Notes under the pieces: generated by a model
The model's input: only the letters and a program-made list of their open reading frames with translations
Databases searched by the model: none
Told to the model about the DNA's origin: nothing
NCBI GenBank assembly: GCA_009885105.1
Contig: VFLI01000007.1
Location: 1-64,000, forward strand
Reading direction: 5' to 3'
DNA length: 64,000 nt
From: Spirochaetia bacterium
Lineage (GTDB): Bacteria; Spirochaetota; Leptospiria; Leptospirales; Leptonemataceae
Part shown: piece after piece, positions 16,707 to 27,501 of the stretch
Position numbering within the stretch: the stretch's first letter is position 1
Layout of the letters: every line of letters starts with the position of its first letter
Made by a program: the position numbers and the translations under genes

Positions 16707-17918
16707 CTATATGTTACCGTAGATAAGCCAGTTGACAGGGAGTGATATGACCTCGCGAAAGAAAGGATCGAACAGCGTGAAATTCAGCGCAATGGCGAAG
16801 ATAATAAGGGAAATGAAAAATCCGACATAGGGGCGAAGCGCGAAAAACGGACGTTTTTTTACGGCTATTTTTACAGCATACACGATGGTCAGGCACATGC
16901 TGCTGTAAAGAAGATACATGATCATTCCGCTCAGCACCTGCCAGGCCTTTCCGGGTTCGTGCATTCCCTGTTTGCCGGAACACACTGGTTCCTGCGAAAC
17001 GGTGACCACCAATCCGGGCAGATCCCACTGCCGCATGGCGACTTCACTGTCGATCTCCATTCCGTCGGGGCAGAGCATGGGGCTGATGTAGGTGAGAAGG
17101 CCGGGCACTCCAATGGGCCCCAGCGAGCACAGGAAAATACCAAAAAACAAAATCGAGATCACAGTGACAAACCAGTGGCTGGTCTTTTTGCCCGTAGAGG
17201 GGTCGAGGGCGGGATGGTAAACGCGGTAGGCTCTGAAGATTGTCAGGGCCAGAGTTCCAAGCGCGATAAAGGCAGCGATCGTTTTAAAAAAGAGCATGAG
17301 CGCAAGCGGGTAAAATGCCATTGAGATGAACCACCCTATTATCGCGATGCTCATGGGAATTGAGTACCAATCTTTGATAAAATCTCGGAGTTTTTGAAAT
17401 GTTGGGTGTTTGCGAAAAAAATTCCGGGTAAACTGTCTAACTATATAGTAGAGATTCATGCTTGTCTCTGCCATCAACGCTGCCAGCCGCCGCTGTGCTT
17501 CTGGATTGTCGACGTTCTGCAAGGCTTTCAGAGCCGCATCCCGCGCGCGCTCGTCGGCGAGAGGCAGGAGTTCATTGATAACACCCTCTGCGAGATATCG
17601 CACATACTCTTCATTGTGCGTGAGCAAAACGCCAAGGCTTTCCAGCGTCCGGGGATCGCCGATGTTTTCGAGAGCCTCCGCCGCGGCCTTCTGGACGTTT
17701 ATATTCTCGTCCTCGAGCGCGTTGATCAATTCTCTGACTGCTTCTGGTCCCAGTTCGCGCGCGATCTGGTTCAATTTTTTTTGATACGGTGCGGGGGGAT
17801 CGTCTGGCGGCCCTTGAGGCGACCGAGCGAATCGCAGGTAGGTCTCCACATGCGATTCGCCCGAATTGCTGCTATCCGGGACAGCCGACGGTTGCTTTTG
17901 ACCGAACGACTTGCTCAT
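16707..17918 (-). CDS. HEAT-repeat protein with C-terminal membrane domain
   Basis: The protein has 403 residues. The N-terminus is hydrophilic; residues about 50-150 form HEAT repeats (ELINALEDENINVQKAAAEAL, split across the first two, then GDPRTLESLG and LKALQNVDN). From about residue 185 there are five to six membrane helices, with a periplasmic Cys-containing loop (MLCPDGMEID, EPVCSGKQG). I do not recognise the membrane part. It is convergent with the methyltransferase gene and 48 bp downstream of the thiolase gene, so it could be cotranscribed with it. Confidence 0.65.
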   Translation of the reverse strand: MSKSFGQKQPSAVPDSSNSGESHVETYLRFARSPQGPPDDPPAPYQKKLNQIARELGPEAVRELINALEDENINVQKAAAEALENIGDPRTLESLGVLLTHNEEYVRYLAEGVINELLPLADERARDAALKALQNVDNPEAQRRLAALMAETSMNLYYIVRQFTRNFFRKHPTFQKLRDFIKDWYSIPMSIAIIGWFISMAFYPLALMLFFKTIAAFIALGTLALTIFRAYRVYHPALDPSTGKKTSHWFVTVISILFFGIFLCSLGPIGVPGLLTYISPMLCPDGMEIDSEVAMRQWDLPGLVVTVSQEPVCSGKQGMHEPGKAWQVLSGMIMYLLYSSMCLTIVYAVKIAVKKRPFFALRPYVGFFISLIIFAIALNFTLFDPFFREVISLPVNWLIYGNI

Positions 17919-17966
17919 GACGAGAAAGCGCCTGAAAGCATAACAGGTTGACGCGGCCCTTCTGGC

Positions 17967-19235
17967 TTAGGATCGCCCGACAATATGACAGACGTTCGAT
18001 ACGAAACGGCCGCCGATATTGTACACCATGACCTTTCCGTCTTTTGCTTTTTCCACCTGGCAGTCGCCGCCCTTGCCGGATACAAGCAAAAAAGCTTTGA
18101 GTATTTCAAGAACGCCCGTCGCGCCGACAGGGTGCCCGTCAGCCATGAGGCCTCCGAAAGGATTGACCGGTATACGGCCTTTCATTTCCATTTCGCCTTT
18201 GTCTACGAATGCCGGAAGATCCTCAATTTTATCAACAAATCCAAGAAGGTAGTACAGAATCCACTCCGTCGGCGAAAAGCAGTCGTGCACGACGGCGGCG
18301 TTCATGTCTTTCGGCGAAAGCCCGGCCATTTTATACGCATCGTCGGCCGCTTTTCGCGGCACGGGGAAATTCGGCAGATTTTTCTGGAAATAATCCGCCC
18401 CCTGGCGGATGTTGTCGGTAGTCCAGCCCCAGCCGAGAACCGTGACAGGATTTTTAATTCCGTATTTTTCTTTTGCTGTTTTTTCCGTGCAGAGAATCAG
18501 AGCCGCGGCTCCGTCCGTTACCTGAGAGGCGTCCGTTACCTTCAGAGGAGGCGCGAACCGGGGATTTGTTTTGGATTCGTTCGCAACAAAATCAAAAGCC
18601 ACCGGCTCGCCTTTTCGATCCACGCCGCGTGTCTGCGATTTTGGGTTGCGACGTGCATTGTCGTACGCCTTGTGCACAACACGCGCCAGCTGCTGTTCCG
18701 TCAGACCGTGTTTTTCCATGAGTTTCTGGCCCACTTCTGCGAAGAGGCAGGGAAATGGAAACGACGAATTCTTGTCGACGATTGTCATGTCGGCGGCCGC
18801 GGCCAGAACCTTTCCCATGGACGCGGCGCTCATCGTGCGCATCTGTTCGACGCCCAGAACCATCGCTGTATCTCCGAATCCCGCGGCGAGATATCCGTGC
18901 GCCTGCCGGACGGCAACGCCGCCGGATGCGCAGGCCGCTTCCACGGATGCCGTGGGGCCGTTGAAGCCCGGCAGGAGATAAGGCATGAAACCGCCCATGT
19001 GCTGCTGGCCGTTGAAACATTCGGTTTTGGATTCTTTGTAAAATTCGTAAGCGCTGGCCTTGCTCGTGGCAAGAGTGGAAACAAAAGCCCCGTCGATGGC
19101 CTTCGGTTCGAGCCCGGCGCTCTGCAGGGCCTCATCGGTAACTTCCTTCATAATATCCGGCAAGGTTTTACCGGTGTCGGACCATTTGATCTGAAAATCG
19201 GAGCGCGCTCCGCCGAGAATTGCAAGTCTTTCCAT
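17967..19235 (-). CDS. Thiolase (acetyl-CoA acetyltransferase, SCP-x-like type)
   Basis: The protein has 422 residues with an AAGGAG ribosome site. Active-site motifs are the nucleophilic Cys in EAACASGG, HDCFSP, and the C-terminal GGLMADGHPVGATG. The single-domain layout without the second Cys-GG loop of classical thiolases is typical of SCP-x-like members. It splits acetoacetyl-CoA, or makes it, next to the SCOT subunits encoded upstream. Together they interconvert acetoacetate and acetyl-CoA. Confidence 0.9.
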   Translation of the reverse strand: MERLAILGGARSDFQIKWSDTGKTLPDIMKEVTDEALQSAGLEPKAIDGAFVSTLATSKASAYEFYKESKTECFNGQQHMGGFMPYLLPGFNGPTASVEAACASGGVAVRQAHGYLAAGFGDTAMVLGVEQMRTMSAASMGKVLAAAADMTIVDKNSSFPFPCLFAEVGQKLMEKHGLTEQQLARVVHKAYDNARRNPKSQTRGVDRKGEPVAFDFVANESKTNPRFAPPLKVTDASQVTDGAAALILCTEKTAKEKYGIKNPVTVLGWGWTTDNIRQGADYFQKNLPNFPVPRKAADDAYKMAGLSPKDMNAAVVHDCFSPTEWILYYLLGFVDKIEDLPAFVDKGEMEMKGRIPVNPFGGLMADGHPVGATGVLEILKAFLLVSGKGGDCQVEKAKDGKVMVYNIGGRFVSNVCHIVGRS

Positions 19236-19271
19236 AATATTTATACTCCTTAATTAAATAAATTCTTTATT

Positions 19272-19371
19272 AACCACAGAGTGCTCAGGGGTCACAGAGG
19301 GGAGAAAAGCTTTGTCTGTGACGATTTCCCCAGCATTTTTCATCTCCGAGTTCTCTGTGCCCTCTGTGGTT
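19272..19371. repeat. Intergenic hairpin element, AACCACAGAG type
   Basis: AACCACAGAG (19272-19281) is the perfect inverse of CTCTGTGGTT (19362-19371), and inner segments (TCACAGAGG, TCTCTGTGCC) also pair imperfectly. The hairpin lies between the thiolase gene and scoB. Scattered intergenic elements of this kind are familiar in many Gram-negative genomes. It may act as a bidirectional attenuator. Confidence 0.6.
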
Positions 19372-19379
19372 GATGTTTC

Positions 19380-20036
<657 letters not shown>

Positions 20037-20094
20037 AAAGTTATTCTCCCGAATTAATTCTTAGTTTAGTGTTGCTTCTCATCTGTGTAAAATT

Positions 20095-20252
20095 GGGGAT
20101 ATGGAGATATAAGGGGATGAGGAGATGTAAGAGGCTGAATAATAAATGTTGATATTGATCATGATTCTATAAAATTTCTAGAATTTCAATTCAAATAACA
20201 AAATTTTCATTTCATCCCCCCATCTCAGCGATCTCCTCATCTCCTTTTCTTA
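20095..20252. repeat. Intergenic long imperfect hairpin, GGGGATGAGGAGAT type
   Basis: The purine-rich arm 20095-20132 (containing AGGGGATGAGGAGATG) is matched inversely by 20213-20252 (containing ATCTCCTCATCTCC). The loop is A/T-rich. It fills most of the 304-bp gap between scoB and scoA and contains no reading frame. It resembles the other intergenic hairpins in this window in layout but not in sequence. Confidence 0.55.
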
Positions 20253-20268
20253 CACTCCGGATTCATTG

Positions 20269-20964
20269 CTAACCGGTTATCGTTTTTCTCTCAATGCGTT
20301 TTTCATAATTGACGCCCTGAAAAATTCTCTGTACATAAATGCCAGGCGTGTGCACATTGTCCGGATCGAAGGTGCCGACCGGAACCAGTTCCTCAACTTC
20401 GGCGATGGTGATCTTTCCGCACGTGGCGATCATCGGATTGAAGTTCCGCGCAGTTTTTCTGTATATTAAATTTCCCATAGCATCGCCCTTCCAGGCTTTC
20501 ACGATGGCGAAGTCGGCCTTCAGGGCTTTTTCCAGAACATATTTGCGTCCGTCAATTTCGCGGACTTCTTTGCCGTCGGCGACAACCGTTCCGACTCCTG
20601 TCGCCGTAAAAAAAGCAGGTATTCCCGCTCCGCCGGCCCGCAGTTTTTCAGCAAGAGTGCCCTGCGGTGTCAGTTCGATCTCCAGCTCGCCGGAAAGCAC
20701 CAACGTCTCAAAAAGCTTGTTCTCTCCCACGTAACTGGAAATCATTTTTTTGATCTGGCGTTTCTGTAAAAGAAGTCCCAGCCCGAAATCATCGACGCCG
20801 GCATTGTTGGAAATGCAGGTGAGATTCTTGATGCCTCTTTCCGACAGAGCCGCGATGCTGTTCTCCGGTATGCCGCAGAGGCCGAAACCGCCCAGAGCGA
20901 TCGTGCAGCTGTCGGGAATATCACGCACTGCCTCACGGGCATCTTTTACGACTTTCTTGAACAT
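20269..20964 (-). CDS. scoA: Succinyl-CoA:3-ketoacid CoA-transferase subunit A
   Basis: The protein has 231 residues from the ATG at 20964, preceded by an AGAGGCG ribosome site; a frame from 21000 adds 12 unlikely residues. CoA-transferase family I motifs are [13 protein letters not shown] and the C-terminal [18 protein letters not shown]. It pairs with scoB to activate acetoacetate. The B subunit carries the catalytic Glu. Confidence 0.94.
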   Translation of the reverse strand: MFKKVVKDAREAVRDIPDSCTIALGGFGLCGIPENSIAALSERGIKNLTCISNNAGVDDFGLGLLLQKRQIKKMISSYVGENKLFETLVLSGELEIELTPQGTLAEKLRAGGAGIPAFFTATGVGTVVADGKEVREIDGRKYVLEKALKADFAIVKAWKGDAMGNLIYRKTARNFNPMIATCGKITIAEVEELVPVGTFDPDNVHTPGIYVQRIFQGVNYEKRIERKTITG

Positions 20965-21106
20965 GTATGTTTCGCCTCTCTGCCGAGAATTTTTGAACAT
21001 GATCAGAAATGCGAGCCTTTTTTTTGGGAGATCAGCGGATATGATTCAACATTCTCTGCGAGAATGACAGGACTGCCTGTATCGCAGGACATTCGAGGGA
21101 GATTAT

Positions 21107-22234
21107 TTAAAATCTCCAGACAATTTGCAGTTCGCATGCAATGGGGTAATTCCCCGACAATGGCAGATTGGACTCGAGCTTTATCTGGCCGCCAACGTAA
21201 AATTGGCGGTGAGAAAAAACATACATGAAATGCATTGTCCATATTGCAATGGCCGCCTCGCCCAGTAATATTTTATTTCTTTCGTTTTTTTTCCACAGGT
21301 CTATTTGATCTTTCCCCCGAACATAAGAGAGCACTGCCAGAGGCCATAGAGCCGAGTTTCCCGAAAAAGATTGACGTATTGCCAGATAATATACTGGATT
21401 TTGAAATAATTGGAAAAATAAATCGTTCTGAGTTGATCTGGTCAATCTCTCCTCAGCCGACCATTGCGCATAGGCGCCAGACGAGAGGAGTCCGAAAACA
21501 CTCATCCATATAAAGCCCTTTTTATCGCCCTTTGAAATATCGGGAAAACCAGGCAGGATGATTTGCGGGAAAATAGATTTTTTTCTTTGATCGATTTTTG
21601 ATGGATCGGAATTCTGCAAAGACACCTCCCCTCGAATCTCAATGAGGGCTGGCATGGTTGTGCGCAAGCCGCCCGGATTCTCAAGTATAACATCATGCCT
21701 GCCAGGCCCGACTGCAGTCGGCGTAAAGGAAATCACCAGCGAATCTCCGTCATGATGGACGCTCAAAGGGATCAGCTCCCCGCCACCGCCGACGAGGAAG
21801 GCCCGTGTTTGCGGGAAGATGTTCTTTCCCCTGAGCGTTATTTCCTCCGGACCTTCCCCTGCCTCAAAAAAAAGAGACGGTTGTTTCTCCACCTGAGGCG
21901 TGCCAGTGGGTCTGACCCGCAGCGTTCTCCAGGCCGACCATTCGCCCGGATGGCCGAAGGGATCAATGGCCGCGACGCGAAATAAGTAGTCGCCCACAGG
22001 CAGAAAGAAATCCAGTTTGTTTTCCTGGATTCTCCGATCCACTTCAAGACGACCGAGAGGATTCTTGACATTCACCAGGTAGCCGGAAGCGCCGTTCACT
22101 TCTTCCCAGGTCAAAAAGACGTGACCTGGGGGTGGAGTTTGTCCGGATACCGGACCAGTCATCAAGTATGCCAGGACAAGAAGAAGTATCCGCTGCTTCC
22201 CGATTTCAGGTTTTTTCACCTTATTGAGGAACAT
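21107..22234 (-). CDS. Envelope protein with FN3-like and IPT-like domains and hydrophobic C-terminal segments
   Basis: The protein has 375 residues from the ATG at 22234, which overlaps the end of the upstream FecR gene by 14 bp and has a GAGGA ribosome site. A signal peptide (about 16-30, ending VSGQ) is followed by an FN3-like domain (about 36-105; VFLTWEEVNGASGYLV, LFRVAAIDPFG), an IPT/TIG-like domain (about 118-200) and a C-terminal half with hydrophobic segments (GFIWMSVFGLLSSGAYA, IAIWTMHFMYVF). Coupling to the FecR/FN3 gene suggests a joint surface or periplasmic complex. Function unknown. Confidence 0.6.
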   Translation of the reverse strand: MFLNKVKKPEIGKQRILLLVLAYLMTGPVSGQTPPPGHVFLTWEEVNGASGYLVNVKNPLGRLEVDRRIQENKLDFFLPVGDYLFRVAAIDPFGHPGEWSAWRTLRVRPTGTPQVEKQPSLFFEAGEGPEEITLRGKNIFPQTRAFLVGGGGELIPLSVHHDGDSLVISFTPTAVGPGRHDVILENPGGLRTTMPALIEIRGEVSLQNSDPSKIDQRKKSIFPQIILPGFPDISKGDKKGFIWMSVFGLLSSGAYAQWSAEERLTRSTQNDLFFQLFQNPVYYLAIRQSFSGNSALWPLAVLSYVRGKDQIDLWKKNERNKILLGEAAIAIWTMHFMYVFSHRQFYVGGQIKLESNLPLSGNYPIACELQIVWRF

Positions 22235-24326
22235 ACTGTTCCTCGGGGGAGTTGATAACCGGCGCTCCAAGCTTGCGTTCGTAGATTATACGAAATCGAT
22301 TGGTGACAGGCGAACCCTGCCGCCGGTCATCCAATGCTGTCAGGGTCCATAAAAACTCGCCGGGGTAAAATCTTTTCAGATCCTTGATTTCGTATTCGGT
22401 TCGCTCTGTTGTGAAAGTGTGGATTGGATTTCCCTGTGTTGAAATAATCCGGACTGTGTAACTCCTTGCCCCCGCCGTCCTTACCCAGCGAAACTTCAGA
22501 GATCCGGTCTGCCCAATGTCAATTGTCTCTTCATCCCTGGGAAAAACCGGGACGGCTATCAGAGGAAGTTCAACTGTCTCCACAACCAGTCCGCGAGATT
22601 CACTGGTGACGAGCACTCTCCCCTGTCGGGACAGTTCCTGGACCTGCCAGAAGTAATGACCTGGGCTAAGATCATTCACAACGACACGCTCACGGCTCGC
22701 AGTTCTTTCGGCTGCGAGATTTGAAAAACTCCTGTCATGGGAAATCATCAGTCTGTACGCCGATCCCGGTGTCTGGCCTTTCCAGGCGAATTGGCGGGGC
22801 ATGCCCTCTAAAATATGGATCTCACTTTCAGGTTCCAGCAGGACGGGTTTCTCCGTGGATACAACCAGAAAGCTGGCGGGTTCTGAACGGACACCCGCCG
22901 TATTTGCGCTGACGGACCAGTAATACCGGCCGGGGGGCAGAACCTGCTTAAAATTGAAAGAATTGCCTTCAACAGGTCGGTCCAGAACTGTATCGGTTAA
23001 GGATGACTGGCGGGAGATGCGCAGAATTGAGGCTCCTCGATTTGATCCCTGACGCCAGATGAAAAGTGCTCCTTCATCCGCCAACAAAGCCTGTGTAATA
23101 GGCTCATTGCCGATGGGCCTGACGAGAACGGGCGCGGCAGCTTTTTTTTCCAGAACGAACAATTGCGACTGGCTGGTCATCCCGGCGCCGGGTTCGGTGG
23201 CACTGGTTGAAACGCGCCAGTAATAGCGCCCCTGTTCGATCGGAAGCGTGACGCTGGATGAGGCGCACTCAATTCTCTGGAGCACCTGTTTGAATTCCGG
23301 ATCGCGGGCGATAACCACTTCGTAGGCGGCGGCGAGTGGATTTGAGCTCCATGAAAAATCAACAAGAGCGGAAGCATCCGGGGACTGAATCAGCGCTCCA
23401 TTGTCAGGCGAAAAAAGTCGCGGCGCTGGATTGGCTATGACCGTGAACTTCATGGCTTTGCTCAGCTCAGGGCCTCCGGATTTATCGCCAGCAGCAGAGA
23501 CGCGCCAGAAGTAGGTCCCGGATTCGAGAGCCAGATTCAAACCTGCTTCTCGCACAACTCGCTGTGTATATATGGAATTGAATTGATTGAACCGGCTGAT
23601 CTCAAAAAGAACAGCATTATTATCATGGTTTTCCCATCGAAAAGTGATTTCGGCTGAATCCTCATGCGCAATGAGGCGCGCGCCGTCCAGAGGCGCCACA
23701 GGGATCAACCGCTGCACAGCAACCTGGGTTCCTCTGGCGGTGACATGAGCAACACTGCCTTCCTGCATGGTGGTGCCGGATTCATTATCGCTCCTGCCGG
23801 TTAAAACCGCCCTGCCGGTGTTTACATTTAATGTCAGTTCGCCTCCATTCTGAGCCGCAAGACCGATATCTCCCTCCTGTACCTGAACTGACGTTCCCTG
23901 AGATTCTATGCGCAAAGACCCGGATGAGCCGGCAGAGTCCTGGCGCATAGCGCGCAATGAGCCGGACTTCAGCTCTACATTGATATTCTGTTTTTCTGAG
24001 TTTAAAATGACCATACTGACCTGGTCTATGCGTAAACGTGTGCCATCCTGGAAGGTAATTTCAGCCTCTGAGTCTCTTGCCGTGCGTATAGTATCACCGC
24101 GGAAAACAGGCACAGTGCGTTCCAGATCGTAGTAAATCGTTTGACCATCCCTTTTTCGCTGTGCGTGCTTCAGGGAGTAAGTTACATTCCCGATGGAAAC
24201 GCCACCCCGGCCTGGCTCTTCTGTATACATCTGCCGGAAAAGCAGGAGCAGCGACACAATGACCGAGAACACATTGATGATCGGGAATAGATTCTCTATG
24301 ATCGTTTTTTTCATAGGACTATTCAT
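22221..24326 (-). CDS. Membrane-anchored FecR-domain protein with repeated FN3-like domains
   Basis: The protein has 701 residues. One N-terminal helix (about 10-28) anchors it. A FecR domain (about 65-200; RGDTIRTARDSEAEITFQDG, LRIDQVSMVIL) is followed by five or so repeats of about 90 residues that end in patterns such as GTYFWRVSA, GRYYWRVST, GRYYWSVSA, GHYFWQVQE and GEFLWTLTA. Repeats of this kind are typical of extracytoplasmic sensors and scaffolds in spirochaetes. It lies 22 bp after the sensor-kinase gene, so it may be the periplasmic partner or readout of that kinase. Confidence 0.75.
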   Translation of the reverse strand: MNSPMKKTIIENLFPIINVFSVIVSLLLLFRQMYTEEPGRGGVSIGNVTYSLKHAQRKRDGQTIYYDLERTVPVFRGDTIRTARDSEAEITFQDGTRLRIDQVSMVILNSEKQNINVELKSGSLRAMRQDSAGSSGSLRIESQGTSVQVQEGDIGLAAQNGGELTLNVNTGRAVLTGRSDNESGTTMQEGSVAHVTARGTQVAVQRLIPVAPLDGARLIAHEDSAEITFRWENHDNNAVLFEISRFNQFNSIYTQRVVREAGLNLALESGTYFWRVSAAGDKSGGPELSKAMKFTVIANPAPRLFSPDNGALIQSPDASALVDFSWSSNPLAAAYEVVIARDPEFKQVLQRIECASSSVTLPIEQGRYYWRVSTSATEPGAGMTSQSQLFVLEKKAAAPVLVRPIGNEPITQALLADEGALFIWRQGSNRGASILRISRQSSLTDTVLDRPVEGNSFNFKQVLPPGRYYWSVSANTAGVRSEPASFLVVSTEKPVLLEPESEIHILEGMPRQFAWKGQTPGSAYRLMISHDRSFSNLAAERTASRERVVVNDLSPGHYFWQVQELSRQGRVLVTSESRGLVVETVELPLIAVPVFPRDEETIDIGQTGSLKFRWVRTAGARSYTVRIISTQGNPIHTFTTERTEYEIKDLKRFYPGEFLWTLTALDDRRQGSPVTNRFRIIYERKLGAPVINSPEEQYVPQ

Positions 24327-24348
24327 GCAGTCTGAGCGAATAATACTT

Positions 24349-26958
24349 TCAATGGGAGCGGGCCCCGGACGTCCATTCTTTTGCCGGTATTAGAATTGTG
24401 AAACGCGTGAATTGACCTGTGACGCTTTCCACCTGGATCTCTCCTCCCAGTTCTTTCAGTTCGTGCCGGACGATGTCCATACCCATGCCGCGACCGGACG
24501 TTTCTGTGATTGTTGCAGCCGTGCTGAATCCAGGCAGGAAAATCAAGTCCCTTGATTCTTCATCATTCATTTTGTCTGCCCCGGCACGTTTAAGCAGTCC
24601 CTTCTCGATCGCTTTGGACCGGATGAGCTGAGGATCCAGTCCGCGTCCGTCATCCTCGCATACGATTCGGTAGCACGATGCCGCCAAACGTTTTGATTTA
24701 CTCGACAGGGAGATCTGGACCACAATTTTTCCGGCTCGATTCTTGCCCGCATGCTCACGCGTGTCCGGCTCCTCAATCCCATGCCCGACTGAATTGCGCA
24801 AAATATGAATCAGTACGCTCTTTAGTTTTGAAAAAAGAACACCAGGAAGAGGATTCCGGAGCCGGTTATCGTAATTCAGAGAAACCTCCTTGCCCAAGGC
24901 TCCGGCTTCTTTTTCCGTTACATTATGTAAAATTTCCCCAATGGATGAATCGTCGACACTCGATATGCGGCTTTGCGGGCCGCGCGACTCAACAATCTTC
25001 TTGAACAGATTTACAGCGTCCTGAACTTCCTCTCGCAGCATAACCAGGCGCGGCAGGACATCGTCTTTCATACTGGCAGTGAAATCCCCGCCGCTTTCGA
25101 GCAAACGTGCAAATCCATCTTCAAGCTCGTGCGCCACACGGGAGATCAGGTCGAGACTCAGGGCCCGCGCGTTTCCTTTCAAAGTGTGCACCTCGCGAGA
25201 CACAGCACGAAGTAAAATGATGTTTTGTTCATGGTCCGCAGTCATGGATCCAAGTTTTGCCTCGACCTCGTCCAGAGATTCCAAACCCTCACGCACAAAG
25301 TCCGAGAAGACAGCGGAATCAAGAGTGAGAATCTGGTAAAACATTTCAATTTTCGCCGACTGTTGTGCCCGTCTGTTCTCGAGTTCTCGCTCCAGTTCGT
25401 TATGCGCGGTGCGGTCCTCGATTACAGCCATCAGTTTTTCAACCTTCCTGCGTTTGCCTTTGTTCGGGACGACATTCAGATTCTCTCTTGCTGCCGCCTC
25501 AAACGGCTCCGGTTCATATATTCGGGCAAAAGTAAAGCGCAGAAATTTCAAAGAGGTATCCGTGCCTTTTTCAGGCGAATAAGTCCATTCGCTCAGGGGG
25601 TTGAGCGATCTTACCATATCTTCCGATGCGTATGAATTTGTGAAAAGCTGGGTTAGATAACGTGACAGAAGCGCCTCTATTTCAGGAGTGACTTTTACCA
25701 GATCGGCTATGCTGCGACCGGCAATATTTTTTGTCCCAAATATACGTTCCACCATTGCAGAATACTCGGAATTTATTATCCCATCCCTGTTCACTGTTAT
25801 TATACCCTGACTCACATTGCTGAGAATGTCATCGGTTTCGTGCTTGGCCTGGCGCAATTCCCGGGTTCGATCATCCACTTTCTGTTCTAGATTGTCCGTG
25901 TAATCTTTGATAACTTTCGCCATTTTCAGAAAGGAGTTTGTGAGAATGCCAATTTCGTCTCCGGCGGCCGGTCGAATCTTCACATTGTAATCGCCGGTTT
26001 CCATCTGTTTCGTGGCGTCAACAAGTCTGATAATAGGCACAGAGAATCTTCGGGAGAAAAAGAAAACAACAAGCATGGCCATATTCAGGAAAGCAATCGT
26101 TATATAAACATTACGTCTCTGGATGGCATAAACGGCTTCAAAGGCCCGGTCTTCGGGAGTGCTGACGATCATCGCCAGCCCCTCTGCGCCGAGCTTTTTA
26201 TAGGAGCCCAGCTGGTAACCTCGCGAATCTCTATAACGTACCTGGCCATTGTCAAGGTTGCCTGCAAGCATGAATTGAACAATTCCCAGAGCTGAAAGGT
26301 TTTCTCTCGACAAAACAAGATTGGAAGTTGGATGCGCGACCACACGCCCTTTTGTATCGACGAGAAACGACTCAGTGGCTCCCACATTGCTGAACGTCTT
26401 GAGCAATTCGCCTGGTTCAACAATCACAAGGAGCAGGCCGCCTTCGCGACGCGGAAAGCTCAGGCCCAGGAGAGGAATATTGAAGGAGGGTGAAATGTTT
26501 AACGCAGTCTGGCCTCCGCGAAACGATTTCGTAAATTCTCGCGCGTCATCTCCGATCCGACGAGCGATGCCATCAAGTCCTCCCTGGACTGCCATAAAGT
26601 CGGCATCGACGATGGTGCGGTTATAATGCAGACCCTGGCCCGCCGACGATGCCAGAGCGCAGAAAACTATACCGCGCTCTTCGGTCGAAACCAATTCGGC
26701 GTTCCGGCGCAGCAGATCTTCAGCCATAATACGATAGTTTTGGAGCTCGAGGTGGACGCGAGAGGCTCCGATTTCCGCAAACCTTAGATTCGTTTCCTGA
26801 ACCCGGGCTTCCGTGTCCGAGCGAAAAAAGTAGGTGGCCGCGAGAATAAGACCTGTCAGAGACGCTACAAGAATGGCCGTTATTACAATGAGTTGCTTGA
26901 TCCGGATTGTGAAGCGCGAAGGCTTGAAATCAATGCTATCCGGATTCATGACAGACAT
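24349..26958 (-). CDS. CheA-like sensor kinase: Cache, HAMP, PAS, Hpt and HATPase domains
   Basis: The protein has 869 residues. TM1 (about 20-45), a double-Cache-like periplasmic domain (50-275), TM2 (283-302), HAMP (303-358), a coiled linker, a PAS-like domain (about 375-515), an Hpt domain with phospho-accepting H591 in REVHTLKGNARAL, then a CheA-type ATPase: N-box HILRNSVGHGIE (717-730), DDGRGLD (769-775), GFSTA (810-814) and SGRGMGMDIV (821-830). Unlike CheA it has no CheY-binding P2 or CheW-like P5 domain. Its likely receiver is the single-domain CheY encoded upstream. It senses an extracytoplasmic signal of unknown nature. Confidence 0.85.
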   Translation of the reverse strand: MSVMNPDSIDFKPSRFTIRIKQLIVITAILVASLTGLILAATYFFRSDTEARVQETNLRFAEIGASRVHLELQNYRIMAEDLLRRNAELVSTEERGIVFCALASSAGQGLHYNRTIVDADFMAVQGGLDGIARRIGDDAREFTKSFRGGQTALNISPSFNIPLLGLSFPRREGGLLLVIVEPGELLKTFSNVGATESFLVDTKGRVVAHPTSNLVLSRENLSALGIVQFMLAGNLDNGQVRYRDSRGYQLGSYKKLGAEGLAMIVSTPEDRAFEAVYAIQRRNVYITIAFLNMAMLVVFFFSRRFSVPIIRLVDATKQMETGDYNVKIRPAAGDEIGILTNSFLKMAKVIKDYTDNLEQKVDDRTRELRQAKHETDDILSNVSQGIITVNRDGIINSEYSAMVERIFGTKNIAGRSIADLVKVTPEIEALLSRYLTQLFTNSYASEDMVRSLNPLSEWTYSPEKGTDTSLKFLRFTFARIYEPEPFEAAARENLNVVPNKGKRRKVEKLMAVIEDRTAHNELERELENRRAQQSAKIEMFYQILTLDSAVFSDFVREGLESLDEVEAKLGSMTADHEQNIILLRAVSREVHTLKGNARALSLDLISRVAHELEDGFARLLESGGDFTASMKDDVLPRLVMLREEVQDAVNLFKKIVESRGPQSRISSVDDSSIGEILHNVTEKEAGALGKEVSLNYDNRLRNPLPGVLFSKLKSVLIHILRNSVGHGIEEPDTREHAGKNRAGKIVVQISLSSKSKRLAASCYRIVCEDDGRGLDPQLIRSKAIEKGLLKRAGADKMNDEESRDLIFLPGFSTAATITETSGRGMGMDIVRHELKELGGEIQVESVTGQFTRFTILIPAKEWTSGARSH

Positions 26959-27069
26959 TTCCTGATTCAGCCATCCTGGAGATCGGCTCCTGCCTTGATA
27001 TTAAGGATCTGCCCGGCCGGTGCTTTCTTCAAGTTCAATGGTATGGTATTATTTTCAATATTCGTCATC

Positions 27070-27432
27070 TTAAAAAAATCCTTTTATCTTCTCCCATAAA
27101 TCCTGGCCCCGGATAGGCTTCTCAATGTAAGTGGTCACTCCCGCTTCCATTGCCTCCATAAGTTTGTCCCGGCCGACGTTTGAAGTTACCATTATAATCG
27201 GAGTGTCCACTTCATCGCTGCGGAGCTTTTTCACGACGCTCAGCCCGTCAAGTTCCGGCATATTCCAGTCCAGAAGGATTAAGTCCACTGCCTGCGGACC
27301 TGCCAGGGACAGAGCAGACATGCCATCGCTTGCTTCGAGGTAAGAGTGATTCGCGCCCGGCATGTTTTCTTCCACTACCTTTCGCACTATTTTGCGCATC
27401 ACTTCTGAATCATCAACAATCAGTATGTTCAT
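27070..27432 (-). CDS. CheY-like single-domain response regulator
   Basis: The protein has 120 residues from the ATG at 27432, which has a GGGAG site. Receiver motifs are IVDDSE (metal-binding acids), phospho-acceptor D55 in LLDWNMPELDG, MVTSN and a conserved Lys near the end (YIEKPIRGQD). There is no output domain. It is encoded directly upstream of the CheA-like kinase and downstream of a CheX-like phosphatase, so it probably relays the kinase's phosphate to a partner, perhaps the FecR protein or the motor. Confidence 0.88.
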   Translation of the reverse strand: MNILIVDDSEVMRKIVRKVVEENMPGANHSYLEASDGMSALSLAGPQAVDLILLDWNMPELDGLSVVKKLRSDEVDTPIIMVTSNVGRDKLMEAMEAGVTTYIEKPIRGQDLWEKIKGFF

Positions 27433-27501
27433 CAAAAATACACTCCCTTCTGTGCAGGCCTTTCCATTACACAAGCGCCATCCTGGCATGAACAGAGTCC
27501 G

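Noticed and set aside
17985-19253. 422-residue plus-strand frame opposite the thiolase
   Set aside because: Antisense shadow of a well-supported thiolase; the translation has no domain.
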